Of a DNA stretch of 64,000 bases, positions 7,625 to 15,500 are shown in pieces. The notes under the pieces were generated by a model. It saw only the letters and a list, made by a program, of their open reading frames with translations. It had not been told where the DNA came from and made no database searches. This stretch comes from Mycolicibacter kumamotonensis (GTDB taxonomy: Bacteria > Actinomycetota > Actinomycetes > Mycobacteriales > Mycobacteriaceae): assembly GCF_002086285.1 (NCBI RefSeq), contig NZ_MVHU01000010.1:62001-126000 (forward strand), written 5' to 3'. Each line of letters starts with the position of its first letter. Within the stretch, counting starts at the first letter, position 1. Position numbers and translations under genes: made by a program.

Positions 7625-8919
7625 GCCGGGACCTCCTCGACCGCGTAGGGACGTTCGGCCCGGAAGGCGCCGCCACGGCAGGTCGCACAGGCGTCGGCCA
7701 GGTGGTCGGCCACCGACTCCGGGAACCGGATCAAGAGGCTCGCCGCGACATTGGTGGCGCCGTCCAGCGTGCCGCAGGCGCCGCGGCCGGGCAGTACCCC
7801 GGCCCACCGCTGCAGCCGCTCGACCTCCTGGGCGGTCGCGGACCCGTCCCGCAGCGCCTCGGCCACCGCCGCCATCGCCGCGGTGCCGTTGAAACACGAT
7901 CCGCACTGTCCCGCGTTCTCCCGGCCGAAGTAGGCCAGCACCGAGGCCGCCACCGCTACCGGGCAGTCGTCGGTGAGCACCGCCATCGCCCCGCAACCCA
8001 GGCCGCTGCCGCCCGCGCGCAGGGTCTCGTGATCCAGGGTGGCCTCCAGGGCTTCGCGGTTGAGCAGACCGGCGAAGTAGCCGCCCATCAGCATCCCGCG
8101 CACCTGATCGAGCGGAATCCCGTGCAAATCCAGCAGTTCGGAGACTGCGACGCCGTGGGGCAGCTCGTAGAGGACGGGCGGCACGCCGCCGCCGCTCACC
8201 GTGGCCAGGAAGGTGCCCGGGGACAACGCGGTTCCGGCCGAGCGGAATGCCGCCGCGCCGTGCTGCTGCAGGTACGGCAGATTGGCCAACGTCTCGACAT
8301 TGGAGACCAGCGTCGGGCGCTGCGCAACCCCCCGCTGGTAGGGACGGGGCGGTTTGTCGGTGGGTTTGGCCGGGCCGCCGTTGATCGCCCGCACCGCTGC
8401 GGTCTCCTCACCGGCCACATATCCCGCATCGACGGTGAACACGCTGATCGGCGGCCCGCCAAAGACTTCCGTGTCGATCTCGGAGAGCGCGTTCTCGACA
8501 CTGCGGGCAGCTGCCGGATCGGAGACGTAGACGTAGGCGCGGGTGGCGGCCACGGCGGTGGCGGCCAGCCGCAACCCGTCGAGGACCAGGTGCGGGCGGT
8601 GGCGTAGCAGCCAGCGGTCCTTGATCGAGGCCGGTTCACCCTCCTCGCCGTTGGCGACGACGACGGCCTCGCGGCGGTGCCGGGCGGCGGCGGTGCGCAC
8701 CGACCGCAACTTGACGGCCAGCGGGAACGCCGCTCCACCACGTCCGAGCAGCCCGCTGCGTTCCACCTCGTCGAGGAACGCGTCGGCGTCGGGAAGCGCA
8801 CCGTAGCCGCCCCCGGCGAGGTAGCCCGCGCCGTCCTCGACACCGTCGCACAGCAGGCGGGGTGCACAACCCGGCCAGGCGGCGACAGTGATATCCGGCG
8901 TCGCGGCAGTTGTCGTCAT
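7621..8919 (-). CDS. NuoF-like NADH-binding iron-sulfur flavoprotein
   Basis: A 432-residue stand-alone relative of the 51-kDa subunit of complex I. FMN and NADH motifs are LLGRGGAAFP, NGEEGEPASIKDRWLLRH and YVAGEETAAVRAINGG, with RPTLVSNVETLANLP further on. The Fe-S region reads ENAGQCGSCFNG with a later GACG. Compared with the canonical ESCGxCxPC, the first cluster Cys is Ala, leaving three visible ligands. ATG 8919 follows GAGGTGG and is preferred over GTG 8925. It is the first gene of the operon and has no NuoE or NuoG partners. It probably oxidises NADH and reduces the adjacent ferredoxin. Confidence 0.88.
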   Translation of the reverse strand: MTTTAATPDITVAAWPGCAPRLLCDGVEDGAGYLAGGGYGALPDADAFLDEVERSGLLGRGGAAFPLAVKLRSVRTAAARHRREAVVVANGEEGEPASIKDRWLLRHRPHLVLDGLRLAATAVAATRAYVYVSDPAAARSVENALSEIDTEVFGGPPISVFTVDAGYVAGEETAAVRAINGGPAKPTDKPPRPYQRGVAQRPTLVSNVETLANLPYLQQHGAAAFRSAGTALSPGTFLATVSGGGVPPVLYELPHGVAVSELLDLHGIPLDQVRGMLMGGYFAGLLNREALEATLDHETLRAGGSGLGCGAMAVLTDDCPVAVAASVLAYFGRENAGQCGSCFNGTAAMAAVAEALRDGSATAQEVERLQRWAGVLPGRGACGTLDGATNVAASLLIRFPESVADHLADACATCRGGAFRAERPYAVEEVPA

Positions 8920-8935
8920 TGCCACCTCGTTTGAT

Positions 8936-8951
8936 TAGGCTCGCGGACGTG
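8936..8951 (+). promoter_or_regulatory. Possible -10 box for a leaderless start
   Basis: TAGGCT at 8936-8941 lies seven bases before GTG 8949. In mycobacteria a TANNNT box at that distance typically gives leaderless mRNAs. No ribosome-binding site is visible before the GTG, which supports this reading. The divergent NuoF-like gene starts only 29 bases away, so the two promoters must interleave. Confidence 0.4.
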
Positions 8952-9419
8952 AGAACAGCGGTGGTGCGCGTCGATGTGGACCCAGCCGGTCAATTGACCC
9001 GCGAGCAATTGACCGCCGGACTGGCGACGCTGCGTGAGCTGGCCGGACAGGCGGGCGTCGAGCTGGTGGAGACCGACCTTGCGGCCATGCCGGTGGGCCG
9101 GCGTCAGGTCCGGCTGCTGATCACCGGGGCCGAAACGGAGATCATCGACATCGGAACACGATTGTGCGCCAAGGCGTTCGACACGACGCCGGTGCCCGGG
9201 GTGGTGACCTACGTGAGTAGGGGCACCGACGATGACGTGCACGGCGTACTGGCCGGGCTGGGGTTGACGGGTGAGATCGTCCGCGCACCGGGAGCAGATG
9301 GTCTGGACGTCGTCCACGTGACGCTGGCCGAGCCGGATCTGCAACGGGTCGGTGAGAGCCGGGTTCACACAGCGCTGGAGGCGTCGCTGAACTGCGAGGT
9401 CCATATCCACACCCGCTGA
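8949..9419 (+). CDS. Conserved hypothetical protein
   Basis: A 156-residue protein beginning VRTAVVRVDVDPAGQLT. I do not recognise a named family. It has a regular alternation of hydrophobic strands and helices, a segment VRLLITGAETEIIDIGTRLCAKAF and a C-terminus LEASLNCEVHIHTR, with no signal peptide or membrane helix. GTG 8949 is favoured over an earlier in-frame ATG at 8910, which lies inside the divergent NuoF-like gene. It is divergent from the flavoprotein operon and ends five bases from the convergent hydrolase at 9425. Its position suggests it belongs to the flavoprotein/aldolase pathway, but no function is claimed. Confidence 0.65.
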   Translation: MRTAVVRVDVDPAGQLTREQLTAGLATLRELAGQAGVELVETDLAAMPVGRRQVRLLITGAETEIIDIGTRLCAKAFDTTPVPGVVTYVSRGTDDDVHGVLAGLGLTGEIVRAPGADGLDVVHVTLAEPDLQRVGESRVHTALEASLNCEVHIHTR

Positions 9420-9424
9420 CCCCA

Positions 9425-10291
9425 TCAGCGGCCCAGGAATTCCAGAATGGCCGGGGCGGCCTGCACCCACGTGTCGAACATGTTGAAGTGACTCACCTTT
9501 CCGGCGGCGCGCTCCTCGCCCGCCCGCTCCCAGGCGTCCTCCGGCCACGGCGGGTCGATCACCTCGGACCCCTTGATCAGACAGCTCACCTCCAGCGAGG
9601 TGCGCTTCGGGTGGTCCCAGTCGTTCTCGCCGCCGCGGATGATCAGTGTGGGAACCGTGATGCGGTCGAACATTTCGTCTTCGACACCGGGAATCGTCTG
9701 TCCCGGCTTGGAGACGAAGGCGTTGAGCCAGCGCAACATCACCTTGAGGAAGTCGTCACGGTCCAGGTCGAGCAGCCGCTGCTTGTTCGCCGGGTTCTCC
9801 TCGATCCGCTCCTGCCATTCGCGCAGGCCCAGCAGCGCCTGGGTGCCGCCGCCGCGAACCGCCAGAATATTGGGCACCACGTAGTAGGAGCCCAATACGA
9901 AGGTGCCGTACACGCCGCCGACGATGTTCCACAGCACCAGCTTTGTGACCAGCTCGGGGTAGAGCATGGTGGTCAGGATGGAGTCCCGCGCTCCGCCCGA
10001 CCCGCCGGCGATGATGCACGGCCCGGTGTCGAGGGCGGCGAGCAGCCCGTGCAGCGTTTCGGCGCGCATATGCGATTCGGACTGGCCGTAGAACTGCACG
10101 TCCGACGCCCCGCAGTTGGGACGGTCCCACAGCAGCACCCGGTAGCCGCCCTCGACCAGTTTGTCGGCCAGTGGGCGCAATCCAGGGATCTCCTTGGAAA
10201 ACCGGCCCCCGGGCGTCAGGACGATCAGATCGCCTGCATCTCCGAGGATCTCGTAAACGACGTTTCCGCCGTTGACTTCGACAGAGGGCAC
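9425..10291 (-). CDS. Alpha/beta hydrolase
   Basis: A 288-residue alpha/beta hydrolase beginning VPSVEVNGGNVVYEILGD. It shows LIVLTPGGRFSKEIPG (oxyanion region), LLWDRPNCGAS and a nucleophile elbow IIAGGSGGARD. The late His is probably in GKVSHFNMFDTW. GTG 10291 has AGGAG seven bases upstream. It is the fourth gene of a minus-strand operon behind the Rieske ferredoxin and two amidohydrolases. The family includes esterases and C-C bond hydrolases; the substrate is unknown. Confidence 0.85.
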   Translation of the reverse strand: MPSVEVNGGNVVYEILGDAGDLIVLTPGGRFSKEIPGLRPLADKLVEGGYRVLLWDRPNCGASDVQFYGQSESHMRAETLHGLLAALDTGPCIIAGGSGGARDSILTTMLYPELVTKLVLWNIVGGVYGTFVLGSYYVVPNILAVRGGGTQALLGLREWQERIEENPANKQRLLDLDRDDFLKVMLRWLNAFVSKPGQTIPGVEDEMFDRITVPTLIIRGGENDWDHPKRTSLEVSCLIKGSEVIDPPWPEDAWERAGEERAAGKVSHFNMFDTWVQAAPAILEFLGR

Positions 10292-10307
10292 CGGGTACTC
10301 CTGTCTG

Positions 10308-10700
10308 TTAGGCCTGGACCAGGACGTCGTTTCCGACGACCCGCACCGGGTAGGTTCGGATGCTCCACTCGGGCTTGACCGCGGTGGTGCCGGTGGCCAG
10401 TTCGAAACCCCATTGATGCCAGGGGCAGTAGATGTATTCCAGGTCCCGGACCATGGTGGCGTCGCCGGGCGCGGTCTCGTCGACGACGGTGCGGCCGCGC
10501 AGCCGTCCGGCGCACAGTGGCCCGCCCTGATGCGGACAGAAGTTCGCGATCGCGTAGAACGTGCCGTTGATGTTGTAGACGCCGACGCCGTGGTGTCCGA
10601 TCGGCACGAGCTTGTGTGTGCCGGGAGGGATTTCATCTACCGTGGCAACGATATGCTCTCGGCCCTGGGCCAGCCGGGGCCGCTGGTCGTCGTGGCTCAT
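10308..10700 (-). CDS. Rieske [2Fe-2S] ferredoxin-like protein
   Basis: A 130-residue protein with a single Rieske domain. The cluster ligands are in NFCPHQGGPLC and YCPWHQWGF, the two Cys-His pairs of the family, although about 30 residues separate them, longer than the usual spacing. No oxygenase alpha domain follows, so it is an electron carrier or small Rieske subunit rather than a full ring hydroxylase. It begins at ATG 10700, two bases after the stop of the amidohydrolase at 10703-11845, and precedes the alpha/beta hydrolase. Its oxygenase partner is not obvious in this operon. Confidence 0.88.
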   Translation of the reverse strand: MSHDDQRPRLAQGREHIVATVDEIPPGTHKLVPIGHHGVGVYNINGTFYAIANFCPHQGGPLCAGRLRGRTVVDETAPGDATMVRDLEYIYCPWHQWGFELATGTTAVKPEWSIRTYPVRVVGNDVLVQA

Positions 10701-10702
10701 CC

Positions 10703-11845
10703 TTAAAACACCCGAACCTGACCCTCGAGGGCCGGAACCGTGTCGGGAAGGTGGTAGGTGGCGAGACCGTTCTTGAACATCACCGCTTCCCGAGCTGCCT
10801 TGGGCAGATGTTTGACCAACCATCGCGGGTCGTCGAACGTCCAATGCGGATAGTCGGATGAGTACAGCAGGATCTTCTCGCACTCCATCCATTCCAACGC
10901 GCGGGTCAGCTCGGTCTTGTCTTCCGGGTAGTCCAGCGGCTGGGTGGTGAACTTGATGTGTTCCTTGACGTATTCGCTGGGTTTGCGCTTGATGTCCAGC
11001 CACGGCTTCCGCGCCGCGTAGATGGCGTCCATGCGCCACATCAGCGGCAGGATCCAGGTGAAGGCGTGCTCGACGAGCACGATGCGCAGCGTCGGGAAAC
11101 GGTCGAAGACACCGTCGAACACCAGGCTCATCACCTGGTTCGCCGCGAGCAGTGAATAGGTGACCATGAAGTCGTGGTTGTAGCTGGGCATTCCCACCGG
11201 CGGCATCGGCAGCTCTTCGTGGTGGCTGCGGGACAGGTGGCAGCTGACGGTGATGTCGTGTTTGGTGGCGGCAGTCCAGAGCGGGTCGTACTTGGGATCA
11301 CCCCACGACGGCCGCGGCTCGGCCTTGATCAGGACCTGCGCCATGTACGGGTGACCGGCCCACCTCTCGATCTCCGCGGCGGCGCCGAACGGGTCCTCGA
11401 TCGCGACGCAGATCGACCCGCGCCACCGCTGATGCCAGTTGTTGTGACTGTCCAGCCAGTGGTTGGCCTGCCAGTCGTTGAGTGCGCACGACATCGCGTG
11501 CTGCGCTTCGATCGTCCGCGCCGGGTAGGCAGCGGGCTCCAGGATCGCGTAGTCGGCGCCCGCCTCCATGATCAGTTGTTTGAAGGCCAATTCCGGGCTG
11601 CTGCCGGGAAACTCGCCGTCAGCGGGAAAGGCGTCCACCCGCATGGCGAAGGCGTGGGCATAGTCGGGGGCGTCGTAATAGATCTGTTCGCCGATCCGGC
11701 GGGCCAGAAAATACTTGCTGCGCCACGGCTCGGGGATGTACTGCGTGAGCTCACCGCGCCGCGGTACCGGATGGACGTCGGAGTCCACACATCGCACGGC
11801 GACGCGCTCGGCCGCCGGCTTGCGCTCTGTGGCTGTCACGGTCAT
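10703..11845 (-). CDS. Amidohydrolase (ACMSD-like)
   Basis: A 380-residue amidohydrolase_2 protein. The first metal motif is CVDSDVHPVP (DxH), a middle motif is ITVSCHLSRSHHEE, a His lies in RIVLVEHAFTWILP, and the late Asp is in LLYSSDYPHWTFDDP. These are the metal and catalytic positions of ACMSD-type hydrolases or decarboxylases. ATG 11845 has GGGAG seven bases upstream. It is a tandem relative of the next gene upstream (11873-12970). Such proteins are common in mycobacterial lipid and aromatic catabolic clusters, but their substrates are rarely established. Confidence 0.9.
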   Translation of the reverse strand: MTVTATERKPAAERVAVRCVDSDVHPVPRRGELTQYIPEPWRSKYFLARRIGEQIYYDAPDYAHAFAMRVDAFPADGEFPGSSPELAFKQLIMEAGADYAILEPAAYPARTIEAQHAMSCALNDWQANHWLDSHNNWHQRWRGSICVAIEDPFGAAAEIERWAGHPYMAQVLIKAEPRPSWGDPKYDPLWTAATKHDITVSCHLSRSHHEELPMPPVGMPSYNHDFMVTYSLLAANQVMSLVFDGVFDRFPTLRIVLVEHAFTWILPLMWRMDAIYAARKPWLDIKRKPSEYVKEHIKFTTQPLDYPEDKTELTRALEWMECEKILLYSSDYPHWTFDDPRWLVKHLPKAAREAVMFKNGLATYHLPDTVPALEGQVRVF

Positions 11846-11872
11846 GGTGATCTCCCTTGATCCAGCTGTCCT

Positions 11873-12970
11873 CTAGTGTGCGCCCGCGGCGGCCGGAACA
11901 GCCGGGACTTCTATGCCGTAGAGCCGGCCGGCGTTGCGCCAGCACAGCTTGTCGCGTTGTTCGGCGCTCAAGGTGCTCGGTACGGACAATTCGTTGCACT
12001 GCCAGTGCGGATAGCTCGACCCGTACATCACCATGTCGTCCTTGCCGGTGAATCCGAACCACTCGCCGGCGAACTCGGTGTCCCCGGGGCCGTCCATGGC
12101 GCCCTGGACGAAGTACACGTGGTCGGGCAGGTAGTCGCTGGGCATCTCGGGTGCCCACGGCGTCTGTTCCAGGTGCGGCCTGCCGAAGGTGTCCATCCGC
12201 CAAATGAACGGGGTGAGCAGATCTGCGCCGCCGTCGGCCCAGACGAACTTCAGCGACGGCATCCGCTCGAAGACGCCCTCGGCGATCATGTTCATCAGGT
12301 GATACAGGTAGTTGCATGCCATGAAGCTGACGTACTGTTCGTAGGTCCGGGTGCCTCCCGACGGCGTCGGCGAGGCGGCGATGCCCGACCCCACCTCGAT
12401 GTGCGCCGCTACCGGCAGGCCGGCGTCGATGGCTGCCTCCCACAGCGGCCAGAACTGCGGTTTGCCGAACAGCTCGCGGGATTGCAGGGGGACACCGATC
12501 TGCACCACCCGGGGGTGGTCCTTCCACCGTTCGATCTCTTTGAGCGCCCCGGCGAGGTCGTCGGGGTTGACCCGGATGGTGCCGCGGAAGCGCTCGCCGT
12601 GATCGGGGTGGTCCAGCCAGCGTGACACCAGGATCTCGTTGTGCGCTGCGGCGATCGCCGAACCCAGATGCCGATCCGGCATGATGCCGCGCGTCATCGG
12701 ATGCAGCACCGCCACGTCGACACCCCGATCGGCGAACAGGTGTGCGGCGACCACGTCGGGGTCCGAGCCCGGGTATTGGCCGGCCGGACCTTCGGTGCCG
12801 GGTGCGTACTCACCGCCCGGCGCGCCGTACCAGTCCATCTCGTAGTCCGGGAAGCCGCGGCTGCGGTAGGGCTCCCGCAGGAAACCGCGCAGGTCGGAGT
12901 TGGACGCCGCGAAGATGTGCACGCTGGCGTCGATGACGGGCGTACGAGTGCCGTCCGGGTGTTCGATCAT
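11873..12970 (-). CDS. Amidohydrolase (ACMSD-like)
   Basis: A 365-residue amidohydrolase_2 protein starting MIEHPDGTRTPVIDASVH, with DxSxH in place of the usual DxH motif. Later ligands appear in GLPVAAHIEVGSG, SLKFVWADGGADLL and VMYGSSYPHWQCNE, where Ser replaces the usual Asp of SDYPH. It may thus be altered in activity relative to its neighbour. ATG 12970 has AAGGG eight bases upstream. It opens the minus-strand operon that runs to 9425. Its leader holds a degenerate operator at 13085-13101, so it is probably coregulated with the divergent FadE pair. Confidence 0.87.
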   Translation of the reverse strand: MIEHPDGTRTPVIDASVHIFAASNSDLRGFLREPYRSRGFPDYEMDWYGAPGGEYAPGTEGPAGQYPGSDPDVVAAHLFADRGVDVAVLHPMTRGIMPDRHLGSAIAAAHNEILVSRWLDHPDHGERFRGTIRVNPDDLAGALKEIERWKDHPRVVQIGVPLQSRELFGKPQFWPLWEAAIDAGLPVAAHIEVGSGIAASPTPSGGTRTYEQYVSFMACNYLYHLMNMIAEGVFERMPSLKFVWADGGADLLTPFIWRMDTFGRPHLEQTPWAPEMPSDYLPDHVYFVQGAMDGPGDTEFAGEWFGFTGKDDMVMYGSSYPHWQCNELSVPSTLSAEQRDKLCWRNAGRLYGIEVPAVPAAAGAH

Positions 12971-13084
12971 CAACGCTGCCCTTCGCCGTGTCGCCGGACC
13001 CCTGACCCGCTCGGAGCGCGCCGCGGGGGAGTCTCCGGGAAGCCGACCCCAGTGAGGCCATTGTATAGCTGTGTTCTTTGTTCG

Positions 13085-13101
13085 CAAGAACTGGATTCTC
13101 A
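13085..13101. promoter_or_regulatory. Degenerate operator of the GAGAAT/ATTCTC family
   Basis: CAAGAACTGGATTCTCA keeps the outer AGAA and ATTCTC blocks of the palindrome at 655 but has a diverged centre. It overlaps a second inverted repeat, GTTCTT (13073-13078) and AAGAAC (13086-13091). It lies 115 bases upstream of the amidohydrolase start at 12970. It is the weakest member of the set and could be coincidental. Confidence 0.4.
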
Positions 13102-13196
13102 TACCCGGGTGAAGCGGCCGCCGCAGGCCGGCGACCCCGTGACCGGCATGCCCCCGCGATACGGTGGGGCAGCACGATATCTCGCGGGGAGATCGT

Positions 13197-13202
13197 TACA
13201 TT
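13197..13202 (+). promoter_or_regulatory. Candidate -10 box of the FadE operon
   Basis: TACATT at 13197-13202 fits TANNNT and lies six bases before the operator at 13209-13225. A start site would fall within the operator, as at the P450 operon at 655. No convincing -35 was picked out. Confidence 0.4.
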
Positions 13203-13208
13203 CGCTAA

Positions 13209-13225
13209 CGAGAATGTTATTCTCG
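13209..13225. promoter_or_regulatory. 17-bp operator of the GAGAAT/ATTCTC family
   Basis: CGAGAATGTTATTCTCG differs from the perfect palindrome at 655 by one base in the centre. It lies 25 bases before ATG 13251 of the FadE pair, in the 280-base divergent region shared with the amidohydrolase operon. The rest of this region shows the weaker site at 13085 and no other clear element. Confidence 0.7.
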
Positions 13226-13250
13226 GTCGACGTGTGGAGGAGGTGACGCA

Positions 13251-14258
13251 ATGCTGTTGGAGTTCGACGAGGACCAGCGACTGTGGCAGGGCACAGTGCG
13301 CGACGTGGTGGGCAAGCAGTGCACGCCCTCACTGGTGCGCAGTGTCGCCGAGGCCGGCTCGGGCGACGCGATCGACTCATTGTGGAAGGTCTATGTCGAT
13401 CTGGGCTGGACCGAGTTGCACGAGCCGGAGACCGCGGTGGAACTGGCGATCGTCCTCGAGGAACTGGGCCGCGCCACCGACCCCACACCGTTCTTGGCGA
13501 CCATGACGCAGTTCGCCCCGCTGGTCGGTGAGCAGCACCGTACGGACGGCTCCACCGGGGCGGCGGTCTTCAGCGGCGTCTCCGCGCACCGCAATGCCGC
13601 CGGCTGGGTGCTGGAGGGGACCGCGCTGAACGTGCTGGACGGCGACCGCGCCGACCGGCTGGCGGTGGTCGCCGAGGCCGGGGTGTTCCTGGTGGACGCC
13701 GCGGCGGTGACGACGCGCAAGGCCTCGGTGTTCGACCCGACGCTGCATGTCGCCGACGTATCCTTCGCCGGGGTCGAGGTGCCCGACACCGCGCGGATGC
13801 GCGTCGACGTCGACCGGGCGCACCATGTCGCACTCACCGGCATGGCGATGACCATGGTGGGCGCTTGCCAGCGGATCCTCGATCTGGCCCTCGAGCACGT
13901 GCGCAGTCGTCAGCAGTTCGGCGTACCGATCGGCTCGTTCCAGGCCGTCCAGCACAAAGCGGCCGACATGCACGTGGCGATCGAACGTGCCCGTGCGCTG
14001 GCGTATTTCGCGGCGCTGACCATCGCTGCCGACGACCCTCGGAGGCGGATGGCATCGGCGATGGCGAAGGCCTCGGCCGGAGAATGCCAGTCGGTGGTGT
14101 TCCGGCACGGGCTGCAGTTGTTCGGCGCAATGGGGTTCACCTGGGAGAACGACCTGCAGTTCGCGCTCAAGCGGGCCAAGGCCGGCGAGCTGATGCTGGG
14201 CGGCGCTGCGGAACACCGCGCGGCCATCACCGAGGAGTATCTTGCAGCTCACGTTTGA
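13251..14258 (+). CDS. Acyl-CoA dehydrogenase, short FadE subunit
   Basis: A 335-residue acyl-CoA dehydrogenase-like subunit starting MLLEFDEDQRLWQGTVRDVV. It carries the helical C-terminal domain, including RSRQQFGVPIGSFQAVQHKAA and GLQLFGAMGFTWENDLQ. It is shorter than typical homotetrameric enzymes and lies directly before a second FadE gene that it overlaps by 17 bases. In steroid side-chain catabolism, paired FadE genes form alpha2beta2 dehydrogenases, and this pair probably does the same. ATG 13251 follows a strong GGAGGAGGTG. The operator at 13209 would control the pair. Confidence 0.9.
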   Translation: MLLEFDEDQRLWQGTVRDVVGKQCTPSLVRSVAEAGSGDAIDSLWKVYVDLGWTELHEPETAVELAIVLEELGRATDPTPFLATMTQFAPLVGEQHRTDGSTGAAVFSGVSAHRNAAGWVLEGTALNVLDGDRADRLAVVAEAGVFLVDAAAVTTRKASVFDPTLHVADVSFAGVEVPDTARMRVDVDRAHHVALTGMAMTMVGACQRILDLALEHVRSRQQFGVPIGSFQAVQHKAADMHVAIERARALAYFAALTIAADDPRRRMASAMAKASAGECQSVVFRHGLQLFGAMGFTWENDLQFALKRAKAGELMLGGAAEHRAAITEEYLAAHV

Positions 14259-15417
14259 CGCCGCGGTCGAGGACTTCCGGGCGGAGTTCGCCGCCTTCCT
14301 CGACGCGAATCTTCCTGACGAGGCCGACACGCTGGAGCGTCCCCGCTCGGTCTCGCACATGCCGGCCTGGGCGCGCCGTTGGCAGCGACTGCTGTTCGAC
14401 AACGGCTGGCTGCTGCCCGGGAATCCGCCGGAGTTCGGCGGCCGCAACGCCACGCTGCTGCAGCAGTTCGTGCACCTCGAAGAGTTGTGCCGGCGGCGGA
14501 TCTATCACAGCTTCAATCCCCAGGGTGTGAACATCATTGCGGCGTCCCTGCTTTCGTTCGGCACGGATGAGCAGAAAAGGCGCTGGGCGGTGCCCATCCT
14601 GCGCGCCGAGATCACCGCGTCACTGGGGATGAGCGAACCGAGTGCCGGCTCGGACCTGGCGTCGCTGCGCACCAGGGCGGACCGCGACGGAGATGACTTC
14701 ATCGTCAATGGCCAGAAGGTGTGGACCTCGGGTGCCCACGACGCCGATGTGCTGCTGACGTTCGTACGCACCGATCCCGAGGCGCCGAAGCACAAGGGCA
14801 TCAGCGTATTGCTGATCCCCACCGACACGCCGGGGGTGGTGTGCCGGCCGTTCCCCACCATCTGTGGAATCGACGATAAAGACTTCAACGAGGTGTTCTT
14901 CACCGATGTGCGGGTGCCGGGGGAGAACCTCGTCGGCCCGCTCAACGGTGGTTGGCGGGTGGCCAACGGGTCGCTGGGTCACGAACGCACCATGATGTGG
15001 CTGGGATTCGCCGACCGGCTGGACAACATCCTCGCCGACTTCCACCCCGAGGGTGCCTTGCAGCGTGACCAATTCGCCACGGCCGCCATGGATTACCAGG
15101 CGCTGCGGCTACTGGGCTCCAGGGCACTGGCCCGGGCGGCCCGTGGCGAGGAGGATGTCCCTGCGCTCTCGGTGCTCAAACTGCTCGGTTCGGAGGCGGA
15201 GATGTTCGCCTCGGGTTATGCGCTGGACGCGGCGGGCGCAGCGGGGCTGGTGCACCCGGGCGATTCGGGGCGGTATGAGCCGATGAACCTGGACAGTTAC
15301 TTCGCCAGCTGGTTCGAGCGCCACGCCCGCAGCTTCTCGGGGACCATCGCGGGGGGAACATCGGAGATCCACCGCAACGTCATCGCCCAACAGGTGCTGG
15401 GCCTGCCGCGCGGCTGA
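14242..15417 (+). CDS. Acyl-CoA dehydrogenase, long FadE subunit
   Basis: A 391-residue acyl-CoA dehydrogenase. FAD-binding and substrate regions are ITASLGMSEPSAGSDL, KVWTSGAHDADVLLTFVRT and the C-terminal GGTSEIHRNVIAQQVLGLPR. The start is TTG 14242, placed six bases behind GAGGAG at 14231-14236 inside the end of the preceding FadE gene; no ATG or GTG fits as well. It is probably the second subunit of a heteromeric dehydrogenase forming an alpha,beta-unsaturated acyl-CoA from a polycyclic or branched substrate. The latter is inferred from the paired arrangement. Confidence 0.9.
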   Translation: MQLTFDAAVEDFRAEFAAFLDANLPDEADTLERPRSVSHMPAWARRWQRLLFDNGWLLPGNPPEFGGRNATLLQQFVHLEELCRRRIYHSFNPQGVNIIAASLLSFGTDEQKRRWAVPILRAEITASLGMSEPSAGSDLASLRTRADRDGDDFIVNGQKVWTSGAHDADVLLTFVRTDPEAPKHKGISVLLIPTDTPGVVCRPFPTICGIDDKDFNEVFFTDVRVPGENLVGPLNGGWRVANGSLGHERTMMWLGFADRLDNILADFHPEGALQRDQFATAAMDYQALRLLGSRALARAARGEEDVPALSVLKLLGSEAEMFASGYALDAAGAAGLVHPGDSGRYEPMNLDSYFASWFERHARSFSGTIAGGTSEIHRNVIAQQVLGLPRG

Positions 15418-15437
15418 AGCTCGCCGAGTGTTCCGCT

Positions 15438-15488
15438 CACTGTGCGGTCTCGTAGGCACCGGTGTGTCGCGCACGAAACCGCACAGTG
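15438..15488. terminator. Large hairpin between convergent genes
   Basis: Arms CACTGTGCGGTCTCGT (15438-15453) and ACGAAACCGCACAGTG (15473-15488) pair at 15 of 16 positions around a 19-base loop. The hairpin lies between the ends of the FadE operon (+) and the P450 (-), 20 bases after one stop and 12 before the other. No U-tract follows on either strand, as is usual for mycobacterial terminators. It would work in both directions. Confidence 0.6.
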
Positions 15489-15500
15489 GCGGCATGAACC

